NCBI RefSeq assembly: GCF_005116455.1
Contig: NZ_SWBP01000001.1
Location: 1,054,001 to 1,118,000, forward strand
DNA length: 64,000 bases
DNA from: Pedobacter cryophilus
Lineage (GTDB): Bacteria > Bacteroidota > Bacteroidia > Sphingobacteriales > Sphingobacteriaceae
Direction of reading: 5' to 3'
Below, one piece after another: positions 48,292-57,490 of the stretch. Below the pieces are notes generated by a model. The model had not been told where the DNA came from, ran no database searches, and was given only the letters and a program-made list of their open reading frames with translations. The translations under genes and the position numbers were made by a program. Each line of letters starts with the position of its first letter. The first letter of the stretch is position 1.

Positions 48292-48541
48292 TCAGATGTT
48301 TCTGTAAATCTGTTAATGAGGCTTCCTCAAATTCTGAAATTAATACCCTGTCTAAGTCGTATTTTTTTATTTCTTGAATCTCCTTTTTCAACTCTTTTTC
48401 GAGTTTTTTTCGCTCCCAAATTTTGATATAAGATTCTACAGCTTTTTTTATAAAAGCAGTTTTAGAGATATGTATCTCTTTAGCAGTTTTTTCTACCTCA
48501 TTAAAAAGCTCGTCTTCAATTTTTAATAATATACTTTTCAT
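48284..48541 (-). CDS. Antitoxin of the MazF pair (ribbon-helix-helix-like)
   Basis: The 85-residue protein starts with a short strand and two helices (SILLKIEDELFNEVEKTAKE, then HISKTAFIKKAVESYI) typical of CopG/RHH DNA-binding antitoxins. An acidic C-terminal tail follows for toxin binding. It is not the AbrB-type fold of E. coli MazE. It precedes and overlaps the toxin gene, as usual for autoregulated type II pairs. Confidence 0.82.
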   Translation of the reverse strand: MKSILLKIEDELFNEVEKTAKEIHISKTAFIKKAVESYIKIWERKKLEKELKKEIQEIKKYDLDRVLISEFEEASLTDLQKHLNE

Positions 48542-48601
48542 GATATATCAATTGTATATACAAAAGTATATATTTTATTTTAAATTGATAACCAAAATTT
48601 A

Positions 48602-48672
48602 ATAAACCCGGGTGAAGCGGTATCCCCGAACGACCATAGGAGTGAGGGATTTAGCGAAAAACGGGACTATCG
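48602..48672 (+). repeat. Intergenic hairpin element, copy 6 of 7
   Basis: It reads AATAAACCCGGGTGAAGCGG, then TATCCCCGAACGACCATAGG and AGTGAGGGATTTAGCG. It is nearly identical to copy 5 in the opposite orientation; the two bound the segment with the pectate-lyase-like gene and the toxin-antitoxin pair. Confidence 0.65.
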
Positions 48673-48700
48673 GGAGCTATGAAATACTGAAATTGCTTTT

Positions 48701-49657
48701 CTAAAAAATTGCTTTTGCTATCTCATGAGTTTGCTCGGGCTTACCCATGGTATAAAAATGTAAAACGGGGGCACCACCGGCAATCAACTCTTTACATTGT
48801 TGAATCATAAATTCGGTACCTACTTTTTTAACCTCTTTAATGTTTTTGCAATCCTGTACCGCTTCGCTTAAATCTTCGGGAATATCGATATGGAAAATTT
48901 TAGGTAAAGAGATCAACTGCTTTACAGAACTTATTGGTTTTAAACCGGGAATTATGGGAACATGAATATCATTTTCTCTGCATTTCTTTACAAAATCAAA
49001 ATACTTTTGGTTGTCAAAAAACATTTGAGTCACAATAAATTCGGCGCCCATTTCAACTTTTTTCTTCAGGTACTTAAAATCGGTTTTTAAGTTAGGTGCT
49101 TCAAAATGTTTCTCGGGGTAACCGGCTACACCAATACAAAAATTACTGGTATCGCCACTTTGCACATCTTCATGAAGGTATTTACCTTCGTTATGATCTT
49201 TTACATGTTGTAATAAATCTGTAGCAAACTCATGGCCACCGGGGGTGGGAATAAAAGAAGAATCAGCATGACGGGCATCGCCACGTAAAACCAAAACGTT
49301 GTCTATTCCTAAAAACTGCATGTCAATTAATGCATTTTCTGTTTCTTCTTTTGTAAAGCCACCACAAATTAAATGCGGCACCGCATCTACATGGTATTTG
49401 TTCATTATGGCTGCACAAATAGCCACCGTACCAGGGCGTTTACGGTAAGAAACCTTTTCTAATAAACCATTAGCCTGTTGCTTATAAATGTAATCTTCAC
49501 GATGGTAGGTTACATCTATAAAAGGGGGATTAAACTCCATTAATGGGTCTATAGCATCATAAATCCACTGAATGCTTTGCCCTTTTACAGGCGGTAAAAG
49601 TTCAAAAGAGAAAAGCGGTTTGCCTTTAGCGTTTTTTATATGATCAATTATTTTCAT
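48701..49657 (-). CDS. metF: 5,10-methylenetetrahydrofolate reductase
   Basis: The start at 49657 (MKIIDHIKNAKGKPLFSFE) fits the family; 16 upstream residues are read from repeat sequence. The 318-residue TIM barrel has the conserved FSFELLPP and VTYHRE near the start, DVTYH for the flavin and folate sites, and TQMFFDNQKYF. It makes 5-methyl-THF, the methyl donor for MetH, whose gene lies upstream on the same strand. The SAM-I riboswitch before metH may control it if transcription reads through. Confidence 0.94.
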   Translation of the reverse strand: MKIIDHIKNAKGKPLFSFELLPPVKGQSIQWIYDAIDPLMEFNPPFIDVTYHREDYIYKQQANGLLEKVSYRKRPGTVAICAAIMNKYHVDAVPHLICGGFTKEETENALIDMQFLGIDNVLVLRGDARHADSSFIPTPGGHEFATDLLQHVKDHNEGKYLHEDVQSGDTSNFCIGVAGYPEKHFEAPNLKTDFKYLKKKVEMGAEFIVTQMFFDNQKYFDFVKKCRENDIHVPIIPGLKPISSVKQLISLPKIFHIDIPEDLSEAVQDCKNIKEVKKVGTEFMIQQCKELIAGGAPVLHFYTMGKPEQTHEIAKAIF

Positions 49658-49668
49658 TTTTTTTAGTA

Positions 49669-49746
49669 TCGAGTAGCAAGTATTGAGTATCAAGATGTCT
49701 TGCAAGCTTTTGTATTAAGCAGCAAGTAGTGAGTATCAAGACTCCT
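49669..49746. repeat. AGTATCAAG-type repeat arm, metF side
   Basis: Units AGTATCGAG, TAGCAAGTATT, GAGTATCAAG and, after a short gap, AGCAAGTAGTGAGTATCAAG form a degenerate tandem of 9-10-bp units. The opposite orientation (CTTGATACT) is found across the four-helix-bundle pseudogene at 50164-50187. Confidence 0.65.
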
Positions 49747-49755
49747 TGTATATTT

Positions 49756-50108
49756 TTAAATATTAAGGCTCTTTGATAAGCCGTTTAGCATTTTTTGTAT
49801 TTCTATGATTTTATTATTGGTGATCTCAAATTGTTCTGTAGTAATTAAATTAACCTCTTTTGCTTTAATAATTTGAGTTTCTAACTCGAAAATGAGCCTA
49901 AACTTATGCTTACAAATTGTTTCAGTTCCTTATCTGATTTTCTCCCACAACCTTCTGCTATATTTGAGGGAATAGAAACAGCACATCTAAACAATTGACT
50001 AGATAACCCAAATTTATGCTCGCTTGGAAAAGACCTAGTAATTTCAAATATTAACTTTGAAAGCTCTATGCTCATTTTCCAAACTTTTAATTCTTTAAAG
50101 TTATGCAT
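49756..50108 (-). pseudogene. Four-helix-bundle protein (S23/IVP family), frameshifted
   Basis: From the ATG at 50108 the frame reads MHNFKELKVWKMSIELSKLI and IPSNIAEGCGR, hallmarks of the four-helix-bundle (23S rRNA intervening-sequence) family. It stops after LGSFSS. One base is missing near 49886-49893. In the next frame the family C-terminus continues (ELETQIIKAKEVNLITTEQF, then IQKMLNGLSKSLNI) to a stop at 49756. The 353-bp length is one short of the 118 codons expected. The gene lies between metH and metF, flanked by inverted AGTATCAAG-type arms. Confidence 0.88.
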
Positions 50109-50190
50109 GTCAGTCTTTCTACTTTACAAATATTTTCTTTAAAAATACGCAAGTCAGTCTTTCTACTTGATACTAATTACTTGATACTGT
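50109..50190. repeat. Repeat arm, metH side of the four-helix-bundle gene
   Basis: A 16-bp direct repeat GTCAGTCTTTCTACTT occurs at 50109-50124, touching the pseudogene start codon, and again at 50153-50168. It is followed by CTTGATACTAATTACTTGAT, inverted relative to the arm at 49669-49746. Confidence 0.65.
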
Positions 50191-50192
50191 AA

Positions 50193-53100
50193 TTAATATC
50201 CCAAATTCGGACTCAACCACCTTTCAGCAGTTTCTAAATCCATTCCTTTTCTTTTAGCATAATCAGCAACCTGGTCCTTATCAATTTTTCCTAAACCAAA
50301 ATATCTGGATTCTGGATTGGCGAAATAGAAACCACTTACTGCTGCTGTTGGATACATGGCAAAACTTTCTGTCAGTTTTAAACTGATTTTATTTTCTGCA
50401 TCTAATAATTCCCATAAAGTGCCTTTTTCGGTATGATCTGGGCAGGCGGGATATCCTGGCGCTGGTCTTATGCCTTGATATTTTTCTTTAATTAAATCTT
50501 CATTTCCTAAAGTTTCCTCTTTTGCATAACCCCAATAATCTTTACGTACCAATTCATGTAATTTCTCGGCGAAAGCCTCTGCCAATCTATCAGCTAAAGC
50601 TTTGGTCATAATGCTGTTGTAATCATCATGATCTGCTTCAAAAACAGCAACCAACTCATCACAACCAATACCAGTAGTGACTGCAAAACCTCCAAAATAA
50701 TCCTGAACGCCAGTTTCTTTAGGGGCAATAAAATCTGATAAAGCATAATGTGCTTCGCCTTTTGGCTTTTCTGCTTGCTGCCTTAAAGTGTGAATGGTAA
50801 CCTCACCCCGGCCCTCTCCAAGGGAGAGGGAGATGTCATCGCCAATTGAATTAGCTGGCCAAAAGCCAAATACTGCTTTTGCGGTCAACAATTTCTCTTT
50901 TACAATTCTGTTTAATAGTACTTGCGCATCATCAAAAAGTTTTTTTGCTTCATCACCTACAAATTTATCATCAAATATTTTTGGGTACGAGCCTCTTAAT
51001 TCCCAAGTATGGAAAAACGGACTCCAGTCTATATATGGAACTAAATCTTCTAAAGGAAAATTCTCCAACACTTTTGTCCCTGTAAATTTGGGTGCTATTG
51101 GTGCGGCTCCATTCAGGTTAATTTGATATTGATTTTTTCTGGCGTCCTCTATTTTTAGAAAAACCTTGTCAATTTTCTTTTTATTGTAATTATCTCTGGT
51201 TTGGGTGTAATCGCTTTTTAAAGTTTTGATGTATTCATCTTTACCTTCTTTGTTTAATAAATTGCTACAAACACCCACACTTCTGGAAGCATCTAAAACA
51301 TGAATTACAGCTCCATGGTAATGAGGATCTACTTTAACGGCCGTATGAATTCTAGATGTTGTTGCTCCTCCAATTAGTAAAGGAATATCCAGCCCTTCGC
51401 GTTCCATTTCTTTAGCAAAATGAACCATTTCATCCAGCGAAGGCGTAATTAATCCACTTAAACCAATGATATCAACCTGATGTTTTTTAGCTTCCTCTAA
51501 AATACGAGTTGCAGGAACCATCACGCCAATATCAATCACTTCAAAATTATTACAAGCCAACACTACGCCTACAATATTTTTTCCGATATCATGAACATCA
51601 CCTTTTACCGTGGCCATTAAAACTTTACCAGCACTGCTGCTGCTGCCCACCACTTTTTCTGCTTCAATGTAAGGCATCAAAATGGCAACGGCTTTTTTCA
51701 TCACTCGGGCAGACTTTACTACCTGAGGTAAAAACATTTTTCCGGCACCAAATAAGTCTCCAACAATGTTCATTCCGTCCATTAAAGGGCCTTCAATTAC
51801 TTCAATAGTTTTAGGATAAAGCAATCTGGCTTCCTCAACATCAACATCTAAAAAGTCTATAATTCCTTTAATAAGCGAATGCGATAAACGATCTTGAACA
51901 GAGCCTTTGCGCCATTCCTGATCTTTAACCACTACTTTTCCTTTGTTTTTTACAGTTTCGGCGTAATCCACTAAAATTTCGGTAGCATCTGGTCTTCTGT
52001 TTAGGAGAACATCTTCTACTTTTTCTAAAAGTTCTTTAGGTATTTCCTCATAAACTTCTAACATCCCAGCGTTTACAATTCCCATATCTAAACCAGCCTG
52101 AATGGCGTGGTATAAAAAGGCAGAATGCATAGCCTCTCTTACCGTATTGTTCCCTCTAAAAGAGAAAGAAATATTAGAAACACCACCACTTACTTTTGCC
52201 AATGGAAGATTTTGTTTGATCCATTTGGTAGCGGCAATAAAATCTACAGCGTAGTTATTATGCTCTTCTAATCCGGTGGCAACCGTTAAAATATTAGGAT
52301 CGAAAATAATATCCTGAGGAGGGAAACCTACTTCATTTACCAAGATGTCATAAGACCTTTTACAAATTTCTTTTCTACGTTCTAAATTATCAGCCTGACC
52401 TTGTTCATCAAATGCCATTACTACTGTTGCGGCACCGTATTGCTTTATTTTATGGGCGTATTCTTTAAATTTTTCTTCTCCTTCTTTTAGCGATATAGAG
52501 TTTACAATTCCCTTACCCTGTAAACATTTTAAACCAGCTTCAATCACACTCCATTTAGAGGAATCTACCATGATAGGTAGTTTAGAAATATCAGGTTCTG
52601 ATGCAATTAAGTTTAAAAACTTAGTCATGGCAGCTTCAGAATCTAACATCCCTTCATCCATGTTTACATCTATAACCTGAGCGCCACCTTCTACCTGCTG
52701 ACGAGCAACAGATAATGCAGCTTCAAAATCGCCACTTAAAATGAGTTTAGAAAATTTTGGAGAACCCGTTACATTGGTTCTTTCTCCAATATTCACAAAC
52801 ATGGTTTGAGGGGTGATGGTTACCGCTTCTAAACCAGATAATCTTAAATAAGGCTCCGTAACTGCTATTTTTCTTGGAGGATATTTAGCAGCAATATCTG
52901 CCATGGCTTTGATGTGAGCTGGCGTAGTACCGCAGCAACCACCAATTACATTTACAAAGCCCGAAGCCATAAAGTCTTCTACTAAAACGCCTGTTTGAGC
53001 TGCTGTTTCATCATATTCGCCAAATTCGTTTGGTAAACCTGCGTTTGGATAAGCGGTCACAAATAGATCTGCTTTTTCTGCAAGTTCTTCAATATGTGGG

Positions 53101-53945
53101 CGCATATCTTTTGCGCCCAAAGCACAATTTAAACCTATAGAAAGTAATTCTCCATGTCGCATTGAGTTTAAAAACGCTTCTACGGTTTGCCCTGATAATG
53201 TTCTGCCTGACGCATCGGTAATGGTGCCAGAAATCATGATTTCGAGCCTCACCCTCGGTATCTCTCCGAAGGAGAGGGATGCCTGTCCTTGTTGATAAAC
53301 AGCAGACGATAAATTAGAAGGAAGTTCCTTTTTATCTTTTAATTTATTATTAAGTTCTTCCTCGTAACGCTTAATCGCAAAAATCGCGGCTTTGGCGTTT
53401 AGGGTATCAAAAATGGTTTCTACTAAAATTAAATCTGCGCCACCATCTACCAAACCTCTTACTTGCTCATAATATGCTTCTTCTAATTGCTCATAAGAAA
53501 TCGCTCTGAAACCAGGGTCGTTTACATCTGGCGACATAGACAAAGTACGGTTGGTTGGGCCAACTGCTCCGGCTACAAAACGTGGTTTTTCAGGATTTCT
53601 TAAAGTATATTCTGTGGCAATTTCTTTAGCAATACGGGCTCCTTCAAAACTTAATTCGTAAGAAAGATCTTCCATGCCGTAATCTGCCATAGAAATGCGC
53701 TGTGTGCTAAAAGTATTGGTTTCTATAATATCTGCTCCGGCATCTAAATATTCGGCATGTACCGCTCTAATTACATCAGGGCGAGTGATATTTAATAAAT
53801 CATTATTCCCTTTCACATCTGATGGATGATCTTTAAATCTTTCTCCACGGAAATCTTCTTCAGTAAGCTTGTAGCGCTGAATCATAGTTCCCATTGCTCC
53901 GTCAATAACGAGTATTCTTTTTTCTAGTTCTTTTCTGATATCCAT
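50193..53945 (-). CDS. metH: Cobalamin-dependent methionine synthase
   Basis: The start at 53945 ([20 protein letters not shown]) matches the family; five upstream residues come from repeats. The 1250-residue protein has the homocysteine domain (zinc Cys near 273 and the GGCC near 335), the folate domain, the B12 domain (DVHDIGKN near 782) and the SAM reactivation domain ([12 protein letters not shown] near 1158). Two in-frame insertions carry palindromic repeats, at about residues 221-233 and 1038-1050. It makes methionine from homocysteine and 5-methyl-THF. A SAM-I riboswitch lies upstream, and metF lies downstream past a pseudogene. Confidence 0.96.
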   Translation of the reverse strand: MDIRKELEKRILVIDGAMGTMIQRYKLTEEDFRGERFKDHPSDVKGNNDLLNITRPDVIRAVHAEYLDAGADIIETNTFSTQRISMADYGMEDLSYELSFEGARIAKEIATEYTLRNPEKPRFVAGAVGPTNRTLSMSPDVNDPGFRAISYEQLEEAYYEQVRGLVDGGADLILVETIFDTLNAKAAIFAIKRYEEELNNKLKDKKELPSNLSSAVYQQGQASLSFGEIPRVRLEIMISGTITDASGRTLSGQTVEAFLNSMRHGELLSIGLNCALGAKDMRPHIEELAEKADLFVTAYPNAGLPNEFGEYDETAAQTGVLVEDFMASGFVNVIGGCCGTTPAHIKAMADIAAKYPPRKIAVTEPYLRLSGLEAVTITPQTMFVNIGERTNVTGSPKFSKLILSGDFEAALSVARQQVEGGAQVIDVNMDEGMLDSEAAMTKFLNLIASEPDISKLPIMVDSSKWSVIEAGLKCLQGKGIVNSISLKEGEEKFKEYAHKIKQYGAATVVMAFDEQGQADNLERRKEICKRSYDILVNEVGFPPQDIIFDPNILTVATGLEEHNNYAVDFIAATKWIKQNLPLAKVSGGVSNISFSFRGNNTVREAMHSAFLYHAIQAGLDMGIVNAGMLEVYEEIPKELLEKVEDVLLNRRPDATEILVDYAETVKNKGKVVVKDQEWRKGSVQDRLSHSLIKGIIDFLDVDVEEARLLYPKTIEVIEGPLMDGMNIVGDLFGAGKMFLPQVVKSARVMKKAVAILMPYIEAEKVVGSSSSAGKVLMATVKGDVHDIGKNIVGVVLACNNFEVIDIGVMVPATRILEEAKKHQVDIIGLSGLITPSLDEMVHFAKEMEREGLDIPLLIGGATTSRIHTAVKVDPHYHGAVIHVLDASRSVGVCSNLLNKEGKDEYIKTLKSDYTQTRDNYNKKKIDKVFLKIEDARKNQYQINLNGAAPIAPKFTGTKVLENFPLEDLVPYIDWSPFFHTWELRGSYPKIFDDKFVGDEAKKLFDDAQVLLNRIVKEKLLTAKAVFGFWPANSIGDDISLSLGEGRGEVTIHTLRQQAEKPKGEAHYALSDFIAPKETGVQDYFGGFAVTTGIGCDELVAVFEADHDDYNSIMTKALADRLAEAFAEKLHELVRKDYWGYAKEETLGNEDLIKEKYQGIRPAPGYPACPDHTEKGTLWELLDAENKISLKLTESFAMYPTAAVSGFYFANPESRYFGLGKIDKDQVADYAKRKGMDLETAERWLSPNLGY
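50793..50832. repeat. In-frame palindromic repeat inside metH (copy A)
   Basis: The palindrome CCCTCTCCAAGGGAGAGGG sits in a block that encodes [14 protein letters not shown] in metH. It falls between FWPANSIG and the folded remainder of the SAM domain. A related block lies at 53247-53282 in the same gene. Confidence 0.75.
53247..53282. repeat. In-frame palindromic repeat inside metH (copy B)
   Basis: A related palindrome (CTCTCCGAAGGAGAG) encodes [14 protein letters not shown] just before the conserved [14 protein letters not shown]. Its SLSxGE peptide matches copy A, so both copies are read in the same frame. Confidence 0.72.
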
Positions 53946-54120
53946 TCTAGTAAGTATCAAGTAGCGAGTACCAAGTAGCGAGTAATATGAAGTATCAAGT
54001 GGCGAGTATCAAGTATCGAGTACTTGAAATGAGATTAAAAAAACTTGATTCCTAATATGATCAACTTTATTAAGTAAAAAAAGACAAATCAGTCTTGATT
54101 CTTGATACTTAAATCTTGAT
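53946..54120. repeat. AGTATCAAG-type repeat with inverted arms before metH
   Basis: A run of units (AGTATCAAG, AGTAGCGAG, AGTACCAAG, AGTGGCGAG-like) at 53948-54020 faces inverted units (CTTGATTCTTGATACTT, ATCTTGATATT) at 54094-54120. It occupies the stretch between the SAM aptamer and metH. A short hairpin with a T-run on the minus strand (AAGAC / GTCTT, 54074-54096) could serve as part of the riboswitch switch but is weak. Confidence 0.6.
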
Positions 54121-54165
54121 ATTTTTTGGCTTATTTTGAAAAGTCGGGTAGGTGTTGTAGACTTT

Positions 54166-54280
54166 CACTTATCTTTTCCGTTCCGATAACTATCGTGATT
54201 GGATAGAATGTAGCACCTTGTTTGCACAGGTTGCTAAGACATCGCAGGGTCTAATCCCTCCGTCTTTCTCTATAAGCAGT
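54166..54280 (-). ncRNA. SAM-I (S-box) riboswitch upstream of metH
   Basis: On the minus strand: 5' P1 arm CTTATAGAGAAAG, then GGAGGGATTAGACCCTGCGA, GTCTTAGCAACC, GGTGCTACATTC, and the closing GGAAAAGATAAG. These are the conserved S-box segments (P1 CTTAT/ATAAG, GAGGGA, GCAACC, GGTGCTA, AAAGATAAG). It lies about 220 bp before metH on the same strand and would lower methionine-synthesis expression when SAM is high. Confidence 0.88.
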
Positions 54281-54302
54281 GCAAAAATGCAACATTGTTT
54301 GG

Positions 54303-54622
54303 TGAAAAGCAAATATGGATAGGTTGAACGGTATTATATTTTGAATTGTTGTATTTTAAATGATAAAAGGAGTGTTGTTGAGGAGTTTTTAACCACAGAG
54401 GGCGTAAAGATTTTTCACAAAGAAATAATCGTTGCATATTATGCGATGTTTAGATGGATTATTCGTTGCATGGTTATATCTGGCAGGAGCAGTAAACCAG
54501 AATGGGTTTTTGTAACTTTACTCTTTTGTTTATTCATTATTTTTCTTTCTATAAAGCACAAGAAGCATTTAGGCTCTTTCCCTGCCCTTCATTCTTGCGC
54601 CATATTGGGGGGTCACTAGTAG
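54303..54622. other. Non-coding stretch, no gene seen
   Basis: A 93-codon open frame exists here only with a non-ATG start, and its sequence is not protein-like. One part (CCACAGAGGGCGTAAAGATT) resembles a common intergenic repeat. A TATTTG-type -7 box on the minus strand (54310-54315) may drive the metH leader. Confidence 0.4.
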
Positions 54623-55081
54623 TTACTCTTTTTCTAACATTATAGAGTTCTTGTTTTGATTATAAAAAATAGTCAGTTTTCTCCCCGAAATATTAAAGTT
54701 TTCTGCTTTTTCAATTTGATGAAACATCATAGCCCATTGTGGTTCGTTAATTTCTGTCGATATTAAATTGTCGATAACAATTTTATTTTCTGACATAATT
54801 GAATATTCCCCGCTAAATTGATTTGTCACATTTTTTCCAGAAATAGTTCCTTTGGACGAACTGGAATTATTGAAGTTCACTGAAATATCTCCATTATTGA
54901 AGTCATACCATGTATTAGAAGAGTTCTTGGTAAGAGAAGTTTTAAGTATAAGGTCATTATAGGAAACTACTTTCCATGTCCCATTTAACGCACTAGCTGA
55001 TTCGATTTCTTTTTTTGTACAGCTCATAAATGTTATTCCTAAACTGATGAGCGAGATGATAAAGATTTTGATAGATTTCAT
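54623..55081 (-). CDS. Lipocalin-like lipoprotein
   Basis: The 152-residue protein has a lipoprotein signal (lipobox TFMSC, then TKKE). A lipocalin/META-like start LNGTWKVVSYNDLIL follows, with strands rich in Ser and Asn. Such proteins are common, poorly characterised lipoproteins of Bacteroidota. It stands alone, followed by repeats. Confidence 0.65.
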   Translation of the reverse strand: MKSIKIFIISLISLGITFMSCTKKEIESASALNGTWKVVSYNDLILKTSLTKNSSNTWYDFNNGDISVNFNNSSSSKGTISGKNVTNQFSGEYSIMSENKIVIDNLISTEINEPQWAMMFHQIEKAENFNISGRKLTIFYNQNKNSIMLEKE

Positions 55082-55217
55082 ATTGCTTGGTTTTGGCGAG
55101 TTGTAATTACTAAATTATGAAATAACATTCCTTTAAAAATATAAAATGTAAGAGTTTATCAAGCATTATAAAATTACCGACTATTACCTCAGTAATTTAT
55201 TTCTTTTCCCCACTAGC

Positions 55218-55539
55218 GCAAGTCTTAGTGAAATGGATTTGAGCTAAAGCCTGACTTGTGCGTTCATATTTATTGCAATACATCTATTGTACTCATTTTT
55301 AAATTTATTGTTTCTTTTGTAGAAGCACAAGTCTCCTCACCCTCTTTTCTCACGCTCGGAAGACTTGCGCCAGTTGGGGCAAGTCTTAGTGAAATGGATT
55401 TGAGCTAAAGCCTGACTTGTGCGTTCATATTTATTGCAATACATCTATTGTACTCATTTTTAAATTTATTGTTTCTTTTGTAGAAGCACAAGTCTCCTCA
55501 CCCTCTTTTCTCACGCTCGGAAGACTTGCGCCAGTTGGG
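55218..55539. repeat. Exact 161-bp tandem duplication
   Basis: Bases 55218-55378 and 55379-55539 match over at least 160 positions. Each copy is bounded by inverted GCAAGTCTT / AAGACTTGC ends. The identity means a recent duplication. It fills part of the 760-bp gap between the lipoprotein and the SDR gene; no coding capacity was seen. Confidence 0.95.
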
Positions 55540-55689
55540 AAGTTTGTCCAGTGACATAGTTTAGGGGTTTTAATTGCATTTCGGGTAACTAATATATGTT
55601 ATCAATAGAGTATATAATTCTATAAATGTTAATTGAAATTAAGATCATTTAATTATCTAAAATAAAAATTCAGGATGCACAGGTTTTTG

Positions 55690-55772
55690 TGTTAAGGATA
55701 GAAATGGAAATCCTTTTCCCATTTTTCATGGGAAAAGATTGTAATGGATAGCCTGGCCCGCAGGGAAACACC
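55690..55772 (+). repeat. Intergenic hairpin element, copy 7 of 7
   Basis: The left arm is TTAAGGATAGAAATGGAAAT, the hairpin TTTTCCCAT / ATGGGAAAA, and the right arm GATTGTAATGGATAGCCTGG. It is close to copy 1 at 12541 in its left arm and to copies 3 and 4 in its right arm. Confidence 0.65.
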
Positions 55773-55825
55773 CTAATTTTAATTTTTTATTTCTTTTGCC
55801 TTGAATCTGGGTGATAAATTATTTA

Positions 55826-55849
55826 GGATAACCCGAGGGTTATCCCTAC
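55826..55849. repeat. Palindrome shared with 18368-18391
   Basis: GGATAACCCGAGGGTTATCC with CTAC after it is the reverse of the left arm of the nested palindrome at 18368. It overlaps the stop codon of the SDR gene and may form its terminator hairpin. Confidence 0.65.
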
Positions 55850-56718
55850 GATTTTGCACCTCTAATCATTTGTTCTAAACCGTCCCACATTTCATCGGTT
55901 ACTATTTCTAAGCCGTTAAACTGGCCAGCACCTTGTAGCCATTCGCCGCCGTCAATAGTGATGACTTCGCCGTTGATGTAGCCAGAAAAATCTGATAGAA
56001 GATAAGCAGCTAAGTTTGCTAATTCTTGATGATCGCCCACTCGCTTTAAGGGAACTCGGTTTTTAAAATCAAATTTTGCGGCCATTTCTCCCGGTAAAAG
56101 TCGGTCCCAAGCACCTTTTGTTGGGAACGGACCCGGTGCAATGGCGTTGCAACGGATTTGATAATGTCCCCATTCTACAGCTAAAGAGCGTGTCATGGCT
56201 AAAACACCACCTTTTGCACAAGCAGATGGAACAACGTAGCCAGAACCTGTAAAAGCATAAGTGGTGACAATATTAAGGATAGAAGCGGGTTGTTTTTCTT
56301 TGATCCAATGTTTGCCGAAAGCCAAAGTACAGTTTACAGTTCCTTTTAAAACGATATCTATAATAGTACTGAAAGCATTGGCGGATAAGCGTTCTGTTGG
56401 GGAAATGAAATTACCTGCTGCATTGTTAAGTAAACCATCTACTTTACCAAATTTTTCTAATGTAGCTGCTAAAACAGCATCAACTTGTTCGGGTAAGCGC
56501 ACATCGCAGGCTACGGCTAATACTTTCCCTCCGGTTTTGGCTTCCAATTCTTCGGCGGTTTTTTGTAAAACTTCTAGCTTTCGCGAGGTAATCACCACGT
56601 TAGCGCCCAATTCTAAAAGGTAGGTGCTCATCGCTTTGCCTAAACCTGTGCCTCCGCCTGTAACTACAAAAGTTTTATTGGCTAAAGCATTGTCTCTTAA
56701 CATGGGTTGGTTGTACAT
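55846..56718 (-). CDS. SDR oxidoreductase, 2,4-dienoyl-CoA reductase-like
   Basis: The 290-residue Rossmann protein has the NADP site TGGGTGLGKAM and NNAAGN. The active-site segment has Ser at the usual Tyr place (SACAK in YVVPSACAKGGVLAM). The context matches peroxisomal/mitochondrial 2,4-dienoyl-CoA reductases (LAVEWGHYQIRCNAIAPGP). It lies one base from an enoyl-CoA isomerase-like gene, so both likely serve breakdown of unsaturated fatty acids. Confidence 0.82.
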   Translation of the reverse strand: MYNQPMLRDNALANKTFVVTGGGTGLGKAMSTYLLELGANVVITSRKLEVLQKTAEELEAKTGGKVLAVACDVRLPEQVDAVLAATLEKFGKVDGLLNNAAGNFISPTERLSANAFSTIIDIVLKGTVNCTLAFGKHWIKEKQPASILNIVTTYAFTGSGYVVPSACAKGGVLAMTRSLAVEWGHYQIRCNAIAPGPFPTKGAWDRLLPGEMAAKFDFKNRVPLKRVGDHQELANLAAYLLSDFSGYINGEVITIDGGEWLQGAGQFNGLEIVTDEMWDGLEQMIRGAKS

Positions 56719-56719
56719 C

Positions 56720-57481
56720 TTATTTTTTTTGAAGGTTTTGGATAATTGTTTTAAGAATAGAGCGAGTATTTGGTGACCACCATTGTTGCAGCATCATTTC
56801 TAAAGTATGGGTTTGATCTTGAGAAACTTTTGTAATAAGGTCTTTTCTTAAATTAAGTTTGGTTTGCTGCCACGTAACGGGATCGTATTGTAAGTAAATG
56901 TTTATTTTTTTAAGAGCAGCAGTCATTAAAGATTCTATTGGAGAAATGGCATCTATTAAACCTATGCTTTTTGCTTCTTCGGTACCCATTAATTTGCCTT
57001 CTAACAGGTTTTGGTAAGCTTTAGCTTTGCCAATCCAAAAGGCATAAAGTTCAAAAATACTATCAGGAACGATGATACCTACGGGCACTTCGTTTAAACC
57101 AATAATGTATTTTCCTTCTGCCATTACTCTATAATCGCAACAAATGGATAATACGCATCCACCAGCCGGACTATGACCACTAATGGCTGCAACCATGGGT
57201 TTCTTAAAAAGTGTTAAGGTTTTAACGAGGTTTAAAAATTTGGTCCAAAAGGTTTTTATTTGCGCTTCATCATAATCATAAAGCTCAATTAAATCTAAAC
57301 CTGCGGTAAAAAAACCTTCTTTTCCGGTAAGGATGATGCCGCCAATATTATCATCTTTCTCTATGTTGATGATCATTTTTTGAAGTTCATCAACCATTTC
57401 TGCATTGATAGCATTAGACTTTCCTCGGTCTAATGAAATGATAGCCACACGGTCTTTAATGGTAACTTGAATAGTATTCAT
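56720..57481 (-). CDS. Enoyl-CoA hydratase/isomerase family protein
   Basis: The 253-residue crotonase has oxyanion-hole segments RGKSNAINAEMV and GHSPAGGCVLSICCDYRVMA. The second is closest to mitochondrial 3,2-trans-enoyl-CoA isomerase (ECI1) in my recollection. It would move double bonds so that unsaturated acyl-CoAs enter beta-oxidation. It lies between the plug-domain gene (9 bp upstream) and the SDR gene (1 bp downstream) in one operon. Confidence 0.8.
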   Translation of the reverse strand: MNTIQVTIKDRVAIISLDRGKSNAINAEMVDELQKMIINIEKDDNIGGIILTGKEGFFTAGLDLIELYDYDEAQIKTFWTKFLNLVKTLTLFKKPMVAAISGHSPAGGCVLSICCDYRVMAEGKYIIGLNEVPVGIIVPDSIFELYAFWIGKAKAYQNLLEGKLMGTEEAKSIGLIDAISPIESLMTAALKKINIYLQYDPVTWQQTKLNLRKDLITKVSQDQTHTLEMMLQQWWSPNTRSILKTIIQNLQKK

Positions 57482-57490
57482 TTAATTGGT

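Noticed and set aside
54341-54619. 92-residue open frame starting at a TTG
   Set aside because: No ATG, weak protein-like composition, overlaps a common CCACAGAGGG-type repeat and matches no recognisable family.
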